Shown: one piece after another, positions 14,925 to 23,750 of the stretch
How positions within the stretch are numbered: the stretch's first letter is position 1
Layout: every line of letters begins with the position of its first letter
NCBI GenBank assembly: GCA_016789955.1
Contig: JAEUPB010000019.1
Span: forward strand, 1 to 49,029
Length of the DNA: 49,029 bases
Reading direction: 5' to 3'
Origin: Rubrivivax sp.
GTDB lineage: Bacteria > Pseudomonadota > Gammaproteobacteria > Burkholderiales > Burkholderiaceae_C
The notes under the pieces: model-generated
What the model was told of the DNA's origin: nothing
Seen by the model: only the letters and a program-made list of their open reading frames with translations
Database searches by the model: none
Made by a program: the position numbers and the translations under genes

Positions 14925-17446
14925 AGGCCCCGCACCGCAACCTGTGGATCGGCGGCGCGGGCCTCGTGCTGGCGCCGCCGCTGCTGCACGCGATCGGGCT
15001 GACGTGGGACAACGCCACCGTCGTCGTGATCCTCGCGATGGCGGCGATGGCGCTGAACCTGCTCGTCGGCACCACGGGCCTCGTGTCGTTCGGCCACAGC
15101 GCCTGGTTCGGCATCGGCGGCTACGCGGCGGCGCTCGCGCAGCGGCACTGGTTCGCCGACAGCCTCGTGCTGCCGCTCGTGTTCTGCGTCGTGTTCACCG
15201 CGGGGCTGTCGCTGGCGGTCGGCTTCCTGATCCTGCGCCGCAAGGGCGTGTACTTCTCGCTGCTGACGCTGGCGCTGTGCGCGCTGACCTTCGCGATCGC
15301 GTTCCGCTGGACCGCGCTGACCGGCGGCGAGGGCGGCCTGGGCGGCATCGAGCGGCGCACGCTGCTCGGGCTGGACCTGAACGACCACCTCACGTACTAC
15401 GTGTTCGTCGCGGTCGTCGCCTTCGGCGTGCTCGTGCTGCTGCACCGCGTGGCGCGCAGCCCCTTCGGCCACGTGCTGGTGGCGATCCGCGAGAACGAGC
15501 AGCGCGCCACCTTCCAGGGCTACGACACCGCGCGCTACAAGCTGCTGGCCTTCGTGCTCTCGGCGACCATCACGGGCCTGGCCGGTGCGCTGCTGGTGTT
15601 CCTGCACCGGCTCGCCGCGGCCGAGTCGACCACCGTGGCCTTCAGCGGCGAGCTGCTCGCGATGGTGGTGATCGGCGGCATGCGCAGCTTCCTCGGGCCG
15701 GCGCTGGGGGTGATCTTCTACCTGCTGTTCCGCGAGCTGTTCTCGATCTACACGCAGAACTGGCTGTTCTGGTTCGGCCTCGTGTTCGTCGGCTTCGTGA
15801 TCTTCTCCCCCACCGGGCTGGTCGGCATCTGGGAGCAGGTGCGGCGCCGGCTGCGCCCGCCGCCGGAGGAGAGCGCCGCGATGAGCCGGCGGCGCATCCA
15901 CGAGGGGCTGCCGCTGCCGGCGTTCCTGCGGCCCGAGGGCGGGGCCGGCGTGGTGCTGGAGGTGCAGGGCGTGGACATGCGCTTCGGCGGCATCCGCGCG
16001 GTGAACGGCGTGTCGCTGGCGGTCGAGGCCGGGCAGGTGCACGCGCTGATCGGCCCGAACGGCGCGGGCAAGACGACCACCTTCAACCTGATCTCGGGCC
16101 TCTTCCCGCCCACCGCCGGGCGCGTGCTGCTGCGCGGCGAGCCGGTGCACGGGCTGGGGGCCGACCGCATCTGCCACCAGGGCCTGGCGCGGTCGTTCCA
16201 GATCACCAACCTGTTCAAGGGGCTGTCGATCCGCGAGAACCTGCGGCTGTCGCTGCAGGCGCGGCACCCGGCGCGCTTCGGCCTGTGGCGGGACATCGAC
16301 GACCACCGCGACATCGACGCCGAGACCGCCGAGCTGATCCGCTTCCTCGGCCTGGAGGGCATCGAGGACACGCTGGGCGGCGACCTCAGCTATGGCGGCC
16401 AGCGCCTCGTGGACCTGGGCATCGCGCTGGGCTCCAAGCCGCAGGTGCTGCTGCTGGACGAGCCGCTGGCCGGCCTGGCCGCCGCCGAGCGCGAGCGCGT
16501 GTCGCGGCTGGTGACGGCGATCGCCACGCACGTGCCGGTGCTGATCGTCGAGCACGACATCGACCGCGTGCTCGCGTTCTCGCACCGCGTGACGGTGATG
16601 AACCAGGGCGAGGTGCTGATGAGCGGCACGCCGGCCGAGGTGCGCGACGATCGCCGCGTGCAGGAGGTCTACACGGGCAGCGGCACGCCGGCGGTGACGG
16701 GCCGCAGCGAGCGGGCCGAGGGCGAGCGGCGCACCGTGCTGCGCTTCGACCGGGTGCACGCCTACTACGGCAAGAGCCACATCCTGAACGGTGCGACGCT
16801 GGACGTGCGCGACGGCGAGATCGTCGCGCTGCTCGGCCGCAACGGCGCGGGCAAGAGCACGCTGCTGAAGACGCTGTCCGGGCTGGTGCCACCGGCCGCG
16901 GGCATGATCGAGTTCGAGGGCCGCGACATCGCCGGCCTGCCGGCACCCGACATCGCGCGGATGGGCATCGGCTACGTGCCGCAGGGGCGCGGCCTCTTCG
17001 CCGGCATGACGGTGGCCGAGAACCTGGCGCTCGGTCGGCTGGCCCGCAACACCACGGCAGCAGGCGGCGGCGTCGTATGGAGCGAAGAAAAGATCTTCGA
17101 GTACTTCCCGCGCCTGAAGGAGCGCATGCACGTCGCGGCCGACTACCTCTCCGGCGGCGAGCAGCAGATGGCCGCGGTGGCGCGCGCGCTGTCGGGCAAC
17201 GTCCGCCTGCTGCTGCTGGACGAGCCGTTCGAGGGGCTGGCGCCGGCGGTGGTGCAGGAGCTCTTCACGGTGTTCGACCGCCTGCGCCGTGAGGTGCCGA
17301 TCGTGATCGTCGAGCACAACCTCGACCTCGTGCTCGCCTTGGCCGACCGCGTGTTCGCGCTCGAGCGCGGCGAGGTGTTCCACACCGGCCCGGCCGAGCC
17401 GCTGCTGACCGACCTGGACTACCGCAAGAAGATCCTCTGGTTGTAG
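14921..17446 (+). CDS. single-chain LivM-LivG-LivF fusion (permease plus two ABC ATPases)
   Basis: One uninterrupted frame of 841 residues. Residues 1 to ~310 are a LivM-type permease (GLVSFGHSAWFGIGGY; GGMRSFLGPALG). Residues ~345-585 are a LivG-type ATPase with Walker A GPNGAGKTT near 377, signature LSYGG near 488 and Walker B LLLDEP near 510. Residues ~606-841 are a LivF-type ATPase with GRNGAGKST near 638, LSGGEQQ near 743, LLLDEP near 764 and the H-loop His in VEHNLD. Separate livM, livG and livF genes are the norm. At the LivM/LivG junction an in-frame ATG (15881, Met321) follows GGAGGAG (15865-15871), so a shorter LivG-LivF product could also be made. It completes the importer with livH. 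Confidence 0.93.
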   Translation: MKAPHRNLWIGGAGLVLAPPLLHAIGLTWDNATVVVILAMAAMALNLLVGTTGLVSFGHSAWFGIGGYAAALAQRHWFADSLVLPLVFCVVFTAGLSLAVGFLILRRKGVYFSLLTLALCALTFAIAFRWTALTGGEGGLGGIERRTLLGLDLNDHLTYYVFVAVVAFGVLVLLHRVARSPFGHVLVAIRENEQRATFQGYDTARYKLLAFVLSATITGLAGALLVFLHRLAAAESTTVAFSGELLAMVVIGGMRSFLGPALGVIFYLLFRELFSIYTQNWLFWFGLVFVGFVIFSPTGLVGIWEQVRRRLRPPPEESAAMSRRRIHEGLPLPAFLRPEGGAGVVLEVQGVDMRFGGIRAVNGVSLAVEAGQVHALIGPNGAGKTTTFNLISGLFPPTAGRVLLRGEPVHGLGADRICHQGLARSFQITNLFKGLSIRENLRLSLQARHPARFGLWRDIDDHRDIDAETAELIRFLGLEGIEDTLGGDLSYGGQRLVDLGIALGSKPQVLLLDEPLAGLAAAERERVSRLVTAIATHVPVLIVEHDIDRVLAFSHRVTVMNQGEVLMSGTPAEVRDDRRVQEVYTGSGTPAVTGRSERAEGERRTVLRFDRVHAYYGKSHILNGATLDVRDGEIVALLGRNGAGKSTLLKTLSGLVPPAAGMIEFEGRDIAGLPAPDIARMGIGYVPQGRGLFAGMTVAENLALGRLARNTTAAGGGVVWSEEKIFEYFPRLKERMHVAADYLSGGEQQMAAVARALSGNVRLLLLDEPFEGLAPAVVQELFTVFDRLRREVPIVIVEHNLDLVLALADRVFALERGEVFHTGPAEPLLTDLDYRKKILWL

Positions 17447-17466
17447 CGTGGGCTGTAGCGCGGGCT

Positions 17467-17492
17467 GGCGAGAATGGGGGATCCCCCTCGCC
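17467..17492. other. inverted repeat between transporter fusion and DUF169-like gene
   Basis: ggcga (17467-17471) pairs with tcgcc (17488-17492), and inner ggggg (17476-17480) with ccccc (17483-17487), leaving gaat bulged. No T tract follows. It sits 13 bases before the next start, just upstream of an AAGGA ribosome site, so it may be a weak attenuator or operator. Confidence 0.4.
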
Positions 17493-17505
17493 GAAGGACG
17501 CGCGC

Positions 17506-18282
17506 ATGACCCTCGACTGCAAGCAGCTCGCCGCCGACCTCGAGCGGCTGCTGAAGCTGCGCAACCCCGTCTTCGGCATGAAGCTCTACGAGCGCGCCGA
17601 CGACATGCTGATGATCTCGAAGCTGCGGCAGCCGAAGGCGGTGCACACGCTGGACCAGCTCGTCGCGCAGACGGCGCGGCTGGGCTGGACGGTGGGCGTG
17701 ACCGCCGACGACCTGGTCGGCGCGCAGTGCCGCTCGGTGGTGGGCCTGGGCCGCGCGAAGGACGACGAGTGGCGATCGGGCCGCGCGATGGCCGGCGTGT
17801 GGTTCGCGACCGTGGAGGACGCCACCGCGCATCAGGCCGCGATGCACTGCGTCGACGACGGCCGCTACGAGGCGCTGGCGATCTCGCCGCTGGCCAGCGG
17901 CCGGCTCGACCCGCCGGACATCGCGTTGTTCTACGCCACGCCGGGCGCGATGATGTACGTGATCAACGGGCTGCAGTGGTCGGGCTACCGGCGCTTCGAC
18001 TGGTCGGTGGTCGGCGAGTCGGCCTGCGCCGACTCGTGGGGCCGCGCGCTGCGCACGCGCGAGCCCAGCCTGTCGATCCCGTGCTACGCCGAGCGCCGAT
18101 ACGGCGGCGTGCAGGACGACGAGATGCTGATGGCCGCGCCGCCCGAGCACCTGGCGCGCGCGGTGGCCGGCATGCAGGCGCTGGCGGCCAACGGGCTGCG
18201 CTACCCGGTGCCGCCGTACGGCATCCAGCAGGACGTGCGCGACGGCATGGCGGCGAGCTACCCGGGGCGTAGCGCGCCCTAG
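17506..18282 (+). CDS. DUF169-like protein
   Basis: A 258-residue soluble protein without signal peptide or membrane segment. The pattern of an N-terminal LRNPVFGMKLYE strand, a central DVVG-like region with AQCRSVVGLGRA, a CADSWGRAL segment and SIPCYAERRYGG matches my memory of the DUF169 family. Two or three Cys residues recur at family-typical places and could bind metal or act in redox chemistry. The start at 17506 has AAGGA about 7 bases upstream. It lies 59 bases after the importer fusion on the same strand and shares its terminal CTAG with the convergent LysR gene. Function is unknown; its position suggests a role linked to the imported compound. Confidence 0.75.
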   Translation: MTLDCKQLAADLERLLKLRNPVFGMKLYERADDMLMISKLRQPKAVHTLDQLVAQTARLGWTVGVTADDLVGAQCRSVVGLGRAKDDEWRSGRAMAGVWFATVEDATAHQAAMHCVDDGRYEALAISPLASGRLDPPDIALFYATPGAMMYVINGLQWSGYRRFDWSVVGESACADSWGRALRTREPSLSIPCYAERRYGGVQDDEMLMAAPPEHLARAVAGMQALAANGLRYPVPPYGIQQDVRDGMAASYPGRSAP

Positions 18283-19262
18283 CCACCGCTGCTTCCCCCG
18301 GCCGCTGACTCACCGGCCGTGGGCGGGCCGGCCAGTCGTGCGCGCAGCGCCTGCTCCAGCCGCGTCCACACGAACCGCATCGACGCGGAGCGGCGTAGTT
18401 CAGCGTGCGCGCACAGCCACACCTCCTGGGGCTGGCCGAAGCGGTCGGCCAGGATGCGGCGCAAGCCCGGGCGCTGCGCTGCCACGTCGGCCAGGCAGGT
18501 GCCGACCCCCAGCCCGCTCTCGACGGCGGCGTAGCGCGCGAGCATCGCGTCGGTGCGCAGGCGGAAGCGCACCGGGCGCGCCGGCGCCGCACCCTTGAGC
18601 AGCGGCGCAAGCGGCACGGTCTCGCGGTCGAAGCCGGCGACGAAGGCGCCGTCGGGCACGTCGAAGTCCTGCGGCTCGCCGTGGCGCGCGAGGAACGACT
18701 CGTGCGCGTACAGGCCCAGCTCGGTGGTGCCGACGTGCACGGCGATGAGATCGTCCTGCTGCGGGCGGAAGAAGCGCACTGCGATGTCGGCATCGCGGCG
18801 CAGCAGGTTGTCGGCCTGGTTCGAGACCGACAGCTCGACCTCCAGCTCGGGCTGCTCGGCCAGCATCGCCGCGACGATCGGCGTGATCACGTGGTACGCG
18901 TAGACCTCCGACGCCGCCACGCGCACCGTGCCGACCACGCGCTCCTGCGCGCCGGCGAACAGCTGCTCGGCGCCGAGCACCGCGCCCTTCATCGGCTGCA
19001 CGGCGGCGTACAGGTCGGTGCCGCGCTGCGTGGGCTTGAGCTTGCCCGGCAGCCGCACGAACAGTGCCTCGCCGACCGCGCCCTCGAGCTCGCGCACGTG
19101 GCGGCCGACGCTGGGCTGCGTGGTGCCCAGCCGCCGTGCGGCCTCGGTCAGCGTGCCGGTCTCGACCACGGCGATGAACGAGCGCAGCAGGTTCCAGTCG
19201 GCCAGGCTCGGGCCGGCCTTCGGTGCGAGTTCGGGGGCGATGGCCGACGGTCGGGCGGGCAT
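18279..19262 (-). CDS. LysR-family transcriptional regulator
   Basis: A 327-residue LTTR with a ~20-residue N-terminal extension before the helix-turn-helix (NLLRSFIAVVETGTLTEAARRLG, then TTQPSVGRHVRELE). The effector domain follows, with VRVAASEVYAYHVITPIV and DADIAVRF. The C terminus is Gly/Ser-rich. It converges with the DUF169-like gene, and the two stop codons share the palindrome CTAG at 18279-18282. The next gene, on the same strand 58 bases upstream, encodes a nitroreductase-fold lipoprotein. The target is not evident. Confidence 0.93.
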   Translation of the reverse strand: MPARPSAIAPELAPKAGPSLADWNLLRSFIAVVETGTLTEAARRLGTTQPSVGRHVRELEGAVGEALFVRLPGKLKPTQRGTDLYAAVQPMKGAVLGAEQLFAGAQERVVGTVRVAASEVYAYHVITPIVAAMLAEQPELEVELSVSNQADNLLRRDADIAVRFFRPQQDDLIAVHVGTTELGLYAHESFLARHGEPQDFDVPDGAFVAGFDRETVPLAPLLKGAAPARPVRFRLRTDAMLARYAAVESGLGVGTCLADVAAQRPGLRRILADRFGQPQEVWLCAHAELRRSASMRFVWTRLEQALRARLAGPPTAGESAAGGSSGG

Positions 19263-19320
19263 GCGGGCCAGTGTGACACGCCGCCCCGGCGCCGGCGCCC
19301 GCCGGGCGCCATCGCGGGGC

Positions 19321-20529
19321 TCAGGCCCGCAGCAGGTCGGGCAGCCCGCGCCGCGGGCTCGGGCCGTCGGGCGCCAGCGCGTACCCGGTGCGCGCGAGCA
19401 TCTGCACCGGGCCCTGTGCGGGGTCCACGCCCAGCGCTCGGTGCAGCGCGTCGTAGGGGCCGCGCACCTCCGGGAACTCCTGCAGCGGCTGCGACAGCGG
19501 ATGCAGGTCGACGCCCGCGGCGGTGGCCTGCAGGTGCATGCGCACGTAGGCTCGGCCGGCGTCCAGCGGCCCGCGGCGGTCGGTGCCGGGGGCGGCCAGC
19601 CACAGGAAGCCGCTGCCCGTCTCGTGCGCCTGCCAGCGTTCCATCACGCGGCCGTGGTTGGCGTTGCCGCGCTGCGGCACGTCCATCGGGTCGAACAGGC
19701 CCAGCGTGTGCATCAGCCGCGGCATCGCACCGGCGATGCTGATGCCGTCGCGGTGCCGCTCGATGGCCGCCGGGCCGATGCGCATCAGCTCGGCCGACTC
19801 GATCCACGTGCGCGGCGTCACGCACTCGATCTCGTAGGCCTCGCGGGTGATGCGGCGGATGCGCTGCAGCTCGTCGGTCGCGGTGACCACGCCCGAGCGC
19901 AGGCCCAGGCTCGCGGCGGTGCGCGACCAGTCGGCCAGCAGCGGCGCCGGCAGCGCCCGCCCGTCGGCGTAGGCGGTCTTGTTGGTGTGGCGGCGCGTGA
20001 TCTGCGCGTGCAGCGGGTCGGGCGTCGCCGAGCCGGGCGCGCCCAGCCGCAGCGTGGCCACGCGGGTGCCTGCGGGCAGCGCGTTGGCGGCCGGCGGGCC
20101 GTCGGGGTAGGGCTCGACGGTCACCGCGACGCCGCGGTGGCTGGCGGCGATGACGGCCAGCTCGATGAACGCGCCGCAGCCCACCAGGATCTGGCGGCCG
20201 TGCGGGTCGGTGTGCGGCAGCAGCCGCTGGCCGTCGCAGACCAGCGTGATCGCGTCGGGCTGCGAGAGGTCGGCGATCCACGGCTGGCGGTTGTGCGGGT
20301 TGGGCGCCAGCAGCGCGTGCGCCAGCATCCAGCGGCGCACGTCGGTCTCCTGCGCCGCGGTGCGCCAGGGTTGTGTCGCGGCTTCCGGCACACCGGCCGC
20401 ACAGCCGGCCACCGGGGCGGCGATCGCGACGACGGCCCCGCCGCCGAGCAGCCGGATGAAGCGGCGACGGCCGCGCTCGGCGGTGTCTGCGGCAGGGGCG
20501 GGGCGGGCCGGTGCGGTGGCCGTGGGCAT
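19321..20529 (-). CDS. Tat-exported lipoprotein of the nitroreductase fold (Acg-like)
   Basis: 402 residues. The N terminus carries RRRFIRLLGG (residues 21-30), a strong twin-arginine motif, a hydrophobic segment, and VAGC (Cys43), a lipobox. It therefore appears to be folded in the cytosol with cofactor bound and then exported and lipid-anchored. The rest resembles Acg-type nitroreductase-family FMN proteins: HALLAPNPHNRQPW near the start of the mature part (FMN-binding), RRHTNKTAYADG and a C-terminal QPLQEFPEVR region. These act as flavin oxidoreductases or flavin-storage proteins; the substrate is unknown. The gene lies between a LysR gene and the acyl-CoA dehydrogenase, with a 16-bp palindrome upstream. 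Confidence 0.82.
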   Translation of the reverse strand: MPTATAPARPAPAADTAERGRRRFIRLLGGGAVVAIAAPVAGCAAGVPEAATQPWRTAAQETDVRRWMLAHALLAPNPHNRQPWIADLSQPDAITLVCDGQRLLPHTDPHGRQILVGCGAFIELAVIAASHRGVAVTVEPYPDGPPAANALPAGTRVATLRLGAPGSATPDPLHAQITRRHTNKTAYADGRALPAPLLADWSRTAASLGLRSGVVTATDELQRIRRITREAYEIECVTPRTWIESAELMRIGPAAIERHRDGISIAGAMPRLMHTLGLFDPMDVPQRGNANHGRVMERWQAHETGSGFLWLAAPGTDRRGPLDAGRAYVRMHLQATAAGVDLHPLSQPLQEFPEVRGPYDALHRALGVDPAQGPVQMLARTGYALAPDGPSPRRGLPDLLRA

Positions 20530-20612
20530 GTCGGGGTCCGGTGCGGGGTGGGGATGGCCGCGATCGTCGCGGCGCCCCGGCCCCGCCGCCAGACGCGCCG
20601 GTGCATGCCAGC

Positions 20613-20628
20613 CAAACGCCGGCGTTTG
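20613..20628. promoter_or_regulatory. perfect 16-bp palindrome
   Basis: caaacgccggcgtttg is its own reverse complement. It lies in the 137-base gap between the acyl-CoA dehydrogenase stop and the start of the Tat lipoprotein gene (both on the minus strand), about 84 bases before the latter's start. With no T tract on the minus strand it looks more like an operator than a terminator. CAAAC-N6-GTTTG is similar in style to sites of TetR-type fatty-acid regulators, but no assignment is made. Confidence 0.5.
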
Positions 20629-20666
20629 AGGCCGGACCGGCCTCCGCGGCGGTCTGGACGCGCCGG

Positions 20667-21865
20667 CTACTTCCCCAGCAGCTCGTCGCTGATGATGATC
20701 TTGCGCACCTCGGTCGTGCCGGCGCCGATCTCCAGCAGCTTGATCGCGCGGTAGAGCCGGTTGACCTCGGACTCCCAGATGTAGCCGCTACCGCCGTGGA
20801 TCTGCACGGCCTCGTTGAGCACGCGGTTCATCGTGTCGGCGGCGTACATCACCGAGGCCGCGGTGATCTTGTGGATCTCGCCGCGCCCGCCGCCGCCGAT
20901 CTCCAGGTCGTTGGCCGCCCGCAGTGCCTGGTAGGTCATCAGGCGCACCGACTCGGTCCACACGTACATGTCGGCCAGCTTGGCGCGCACCATCTGGAAG
21001 TTGGCGATCGGCTGGTTGAACTGCTTGCGCTGGCGCGCGTAGTCGATCGAGATCTCGAGCGCGCGCTCGCAGATGCCCAGGCAGATGGGAGCGACCATCG
21101 CGCGCTCCAGGTCCAGCCCGCTCATCACGACCTGCACGCCGCGGTCTTCCTCGCCGACGAGGTTGGCGGCCGGCACGCGGCAGTCGTCGAACACCAGCTC
21201 GCCCGTCTGGCTGCCGCGGAAGCCCATCTTCGTGAGCTTCTGGGCGACCTTGAAGCCCGGATAGCCCTTCTCGACGATGAAGGCCGAGATGCCCTTGGCA
21301 CCCTTGTCGCGGTTCGTCTTCGCGTAGACCAGCAGCACGTCGGCCACCGGGCCGTTGGTGATGTAGAGCTTGGTGCCGTTGAGCACGTAGTGGTCGCCAT
21401 CGCGCGTGGCGGTGGTGCGCATCGAGCCCAGCGCGTCGGAGCCTGCGCCGGGTTCGGTGAGGCCCAGCGCGCCGATCGTCTCGCCGCTGCACAGGCCCGG
21501 CAGGTAGCGCCGGCGCTGCTCGTCGCTGGCGTTGCGGTAGATGTTGTAGAGGCACAGGTTCTCGTGCGCCACCCAGCTCAGCGCGAGGGCGTGGTTCCAG
21601 CGCGAGAACGCCTGCAGCACGAGCCCGCTGGCGAACAGGTCGAGGCCCGCGCCGCCCCAGGTCTCGGGCACCGGCACGCCGAAGTAGCCGGTGCGCCCGA
21701 TCAGGCGGAAGGCGTCGGGCGGCCACCACTCCTCGGCGTCCATGCGCGGCGCCAGCGGGTACAGCTCCTCGCGCGCGAAGCGGTCGGCCTGGTCGAGGAT
21801 CTGCTGTTCGTCGACCGACAGGCCCGAGAAGACTTGCTGGACGGTGCGGGGCGTGGCGAGGGACG

Positions 21866-21869
<4 letters not shown>
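20667..21869 (-). CDS. acyl-CoA dehydrogenase, isovaleryl-CoA dehydrogenase-like
   Basis: A 400-residue FAD acyl-CoA dehydrogenase. Signatures are GLTEPGAGSDALGSM, KLYITNGPVAD, FDDCRVPAANLVGEE and the C-terminal QIHGGSGYIWESEVNRLYR. The candidate catalytic base is Glu255 in GLDLERAMVAP, the helix position used by isovaleryl-CoA dehydrogenase (equivalent to E254 in the mature human enzyme) rather than the C-terminal Glu of medium-chain enzymes. This points to branched substrates such as isovaleryl-CoA or citronellyl-CoA. The start overlaps the upstream hydratase stop (ATGA at 21866-21869). It would supply the alpha,beta-unsaturated CoA ester for the biotin carboxylase encoded across the divergent promoter. 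Confidence 0.94.
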
Positions 21870-22696
<827 letters not shown>

Positions 22697-22713
22697 GCGT
22701 ACCACTGCACAGC

Positions 22714-22918
22714 AGTTTGACCCGAACTCAAGAAAGTCTTCTGCATGGGCTGGATGAGACTGCAGAACCCGGCGCCGCGATAGCCGCCCGGGGTCGGGAC
22801 TTTCCCGCATCCGAGCTCGTCTTTCTGCAGTGCAGCAAGGGCGCCGCGGGTCCTCCGATGCCTGCGCTCGAGGGGTCCTTTGCGGCGGCCCGGGCAGATT
22901 TTGAGTCAGGGTCAAACT
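22714..22918. promoter_or_regulatory. two oppositely oriented 18-bp operator-like repeats in divergent region
   Basis: agtttgacccgaactcaa at 22714-22731 and ttgagtcagggtcaaact at 22901-22918 are reverse complements with two mismatches. Each contains TTGA-N7-TCAA. Each lies next to one of the two divergent starts with its AGTTTGACCC end toward the gene. A perfect TTGACA (22923-22928) follows the right copy. A secondary inverted pair, actgcagaa (22759-22767) and ttctgcagt (22823-22831), lies between them. A TetR-type regulator encoded at 33347 is the nearest candidate binder. Confidence 0.55.
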
Positions 22919-22958
22919 CGGCTTGACAGCATGGCGTCACCTGCCGACCATCCGCCGC

Positions 22959-23750
22959 GTGCTGAGCGTGACCAACCTGCAGGTGACCTACGACCGTGCC
23001 GTAGAGGCGGTGCGCGATGTGTCGCTGGAGGTCGGCGCCGGCCGCATCGTGGCCTTGCTGGGCAGCAACGGCGCCGGCAAGTCGACGGTGCTGAAGGCCA
23101 TCAGCGGCGTGCTGTATCCCGAGGAGGGCGAGGTCACCGGCGGCAGCATCCGCTATGCCGACGCGACGCTAGACCGCTGCGCGCCGCACGAGATCGTGCG
23201 GCTGGGCATCGTGCAGGTGCCCGAGGGCCGGCGGCTGTTCGACACGCTCACCGTCGAGGAGAACCTGCGCATGGGCGGCTACCTGCGCCCCGCAGCGCAG
23301 GAGGCCGACGCGATGGCGCGCGTGTTCGAGCTGTTCCCGGCGATCCGCGAGCACCGGCACCGCACCGCGGGCTACCTCTCGGGCGGGCAGCAGCAGATGG
23401 TGGCGATCGGCCGCGCGCTGATGGGCGAGCCGCGGCTGCTGCTGCTCGACGAACCGTCGCTCGGGCTGGCCCCGCTCATCATCGAGGAGATATTCGGCGC
23501 CATCCGGCGGCTGCGCGACGAGCGTGGCCTCACCGTGCTGCTGGTGGAGCAGAACGCGAAGCTGGCGCTCTCGCTCGCCGACTACGGTTACATCCTCGAG
23601 AGCGGCCGCATCGTGCTCGACGGCACGCCCGATCGGCTGCTGGCCAACGACGACGTGCAGGAGTTCTACCTGGGCGTGCACGCGAGCGGCGAGCGGCGCA
23701 GCCTGCGCGAGGTCAAGCACTACAAGCGCCGCAAGCGCTGGCTGTCATGA
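22959..23750 (+). CDS. livF: Liv-type ABC transporter ATP-binding protein LivF
   Basis: A 263-residue ABC ATPase of the LivF type: LLGSNGAGKST (Walker A), YLSGGQQQM (signature), LLLDEPSLGL (Walker B) and VEQN in place of the H-loop EH, as is common in LivF. The C-terminal YLG segment is followed by an unusual basic tail KHYKRRKRW. The GTG at 22959 gives the typical start (M)LSVTNLQVTYD; the frame is also open from a TTG at 22923, but that TTG is the first triplet of a consensus -35 TTGACA. First gene of the 19-kb operon. Its TGA overlaps the ATG of the first 75-bp repeat. Confidence 0.92.
   Translation: MLSVTNLQVTYDRAVEAVRDVSLEVGAGRIVALLGSNGAGKSTVLKAISGVLYPEEGEVTGGSIRYADATLDRCAPHEIVRLGIVQVPEGRRLFDTLTVEENLRMGGYLRPAAQEADAMARVFELFPAIREHRHRTAGYLSGGQQQMVAIGRALMGEPRLLLLDEPSLGLAPLIIEEIFGAIRRLRDERGLTVLLVEQNAKLALSLADYGYILESGRIVLDGTPDRLLANDDVQEFYLGVHASGERRSLREVKHYKRRKRWLS

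Noticed and set aside
14468-17383. 971-codon open frame on the minus strand opposite the LivMGF fusion
   Set aside because: It is a shadow of the GC-rich codon pattern of the real gene: composition is extreme in His, Gln, Arg and Ala with no recognisable domain. The plus-strand frame has complete ABC motifs.
17467-17492. Inverted repeat considered as an intrinsic terminator after the LivMGF fusion
   Set aside because: No T-rich tract follows and the next ribosome site comes almost at once, so termination is not supported; kept only as a structural feature.
22697-22915. 73-codon upstream extension of the minus-strand enoyl-CoA hydratase
   Set aside because: The extension is Arg-rich, without homology to crotonase N termini, and runs through the operator-like dyads of the divergent promoter. 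The ATG at 22696 gives a normal-length protein.
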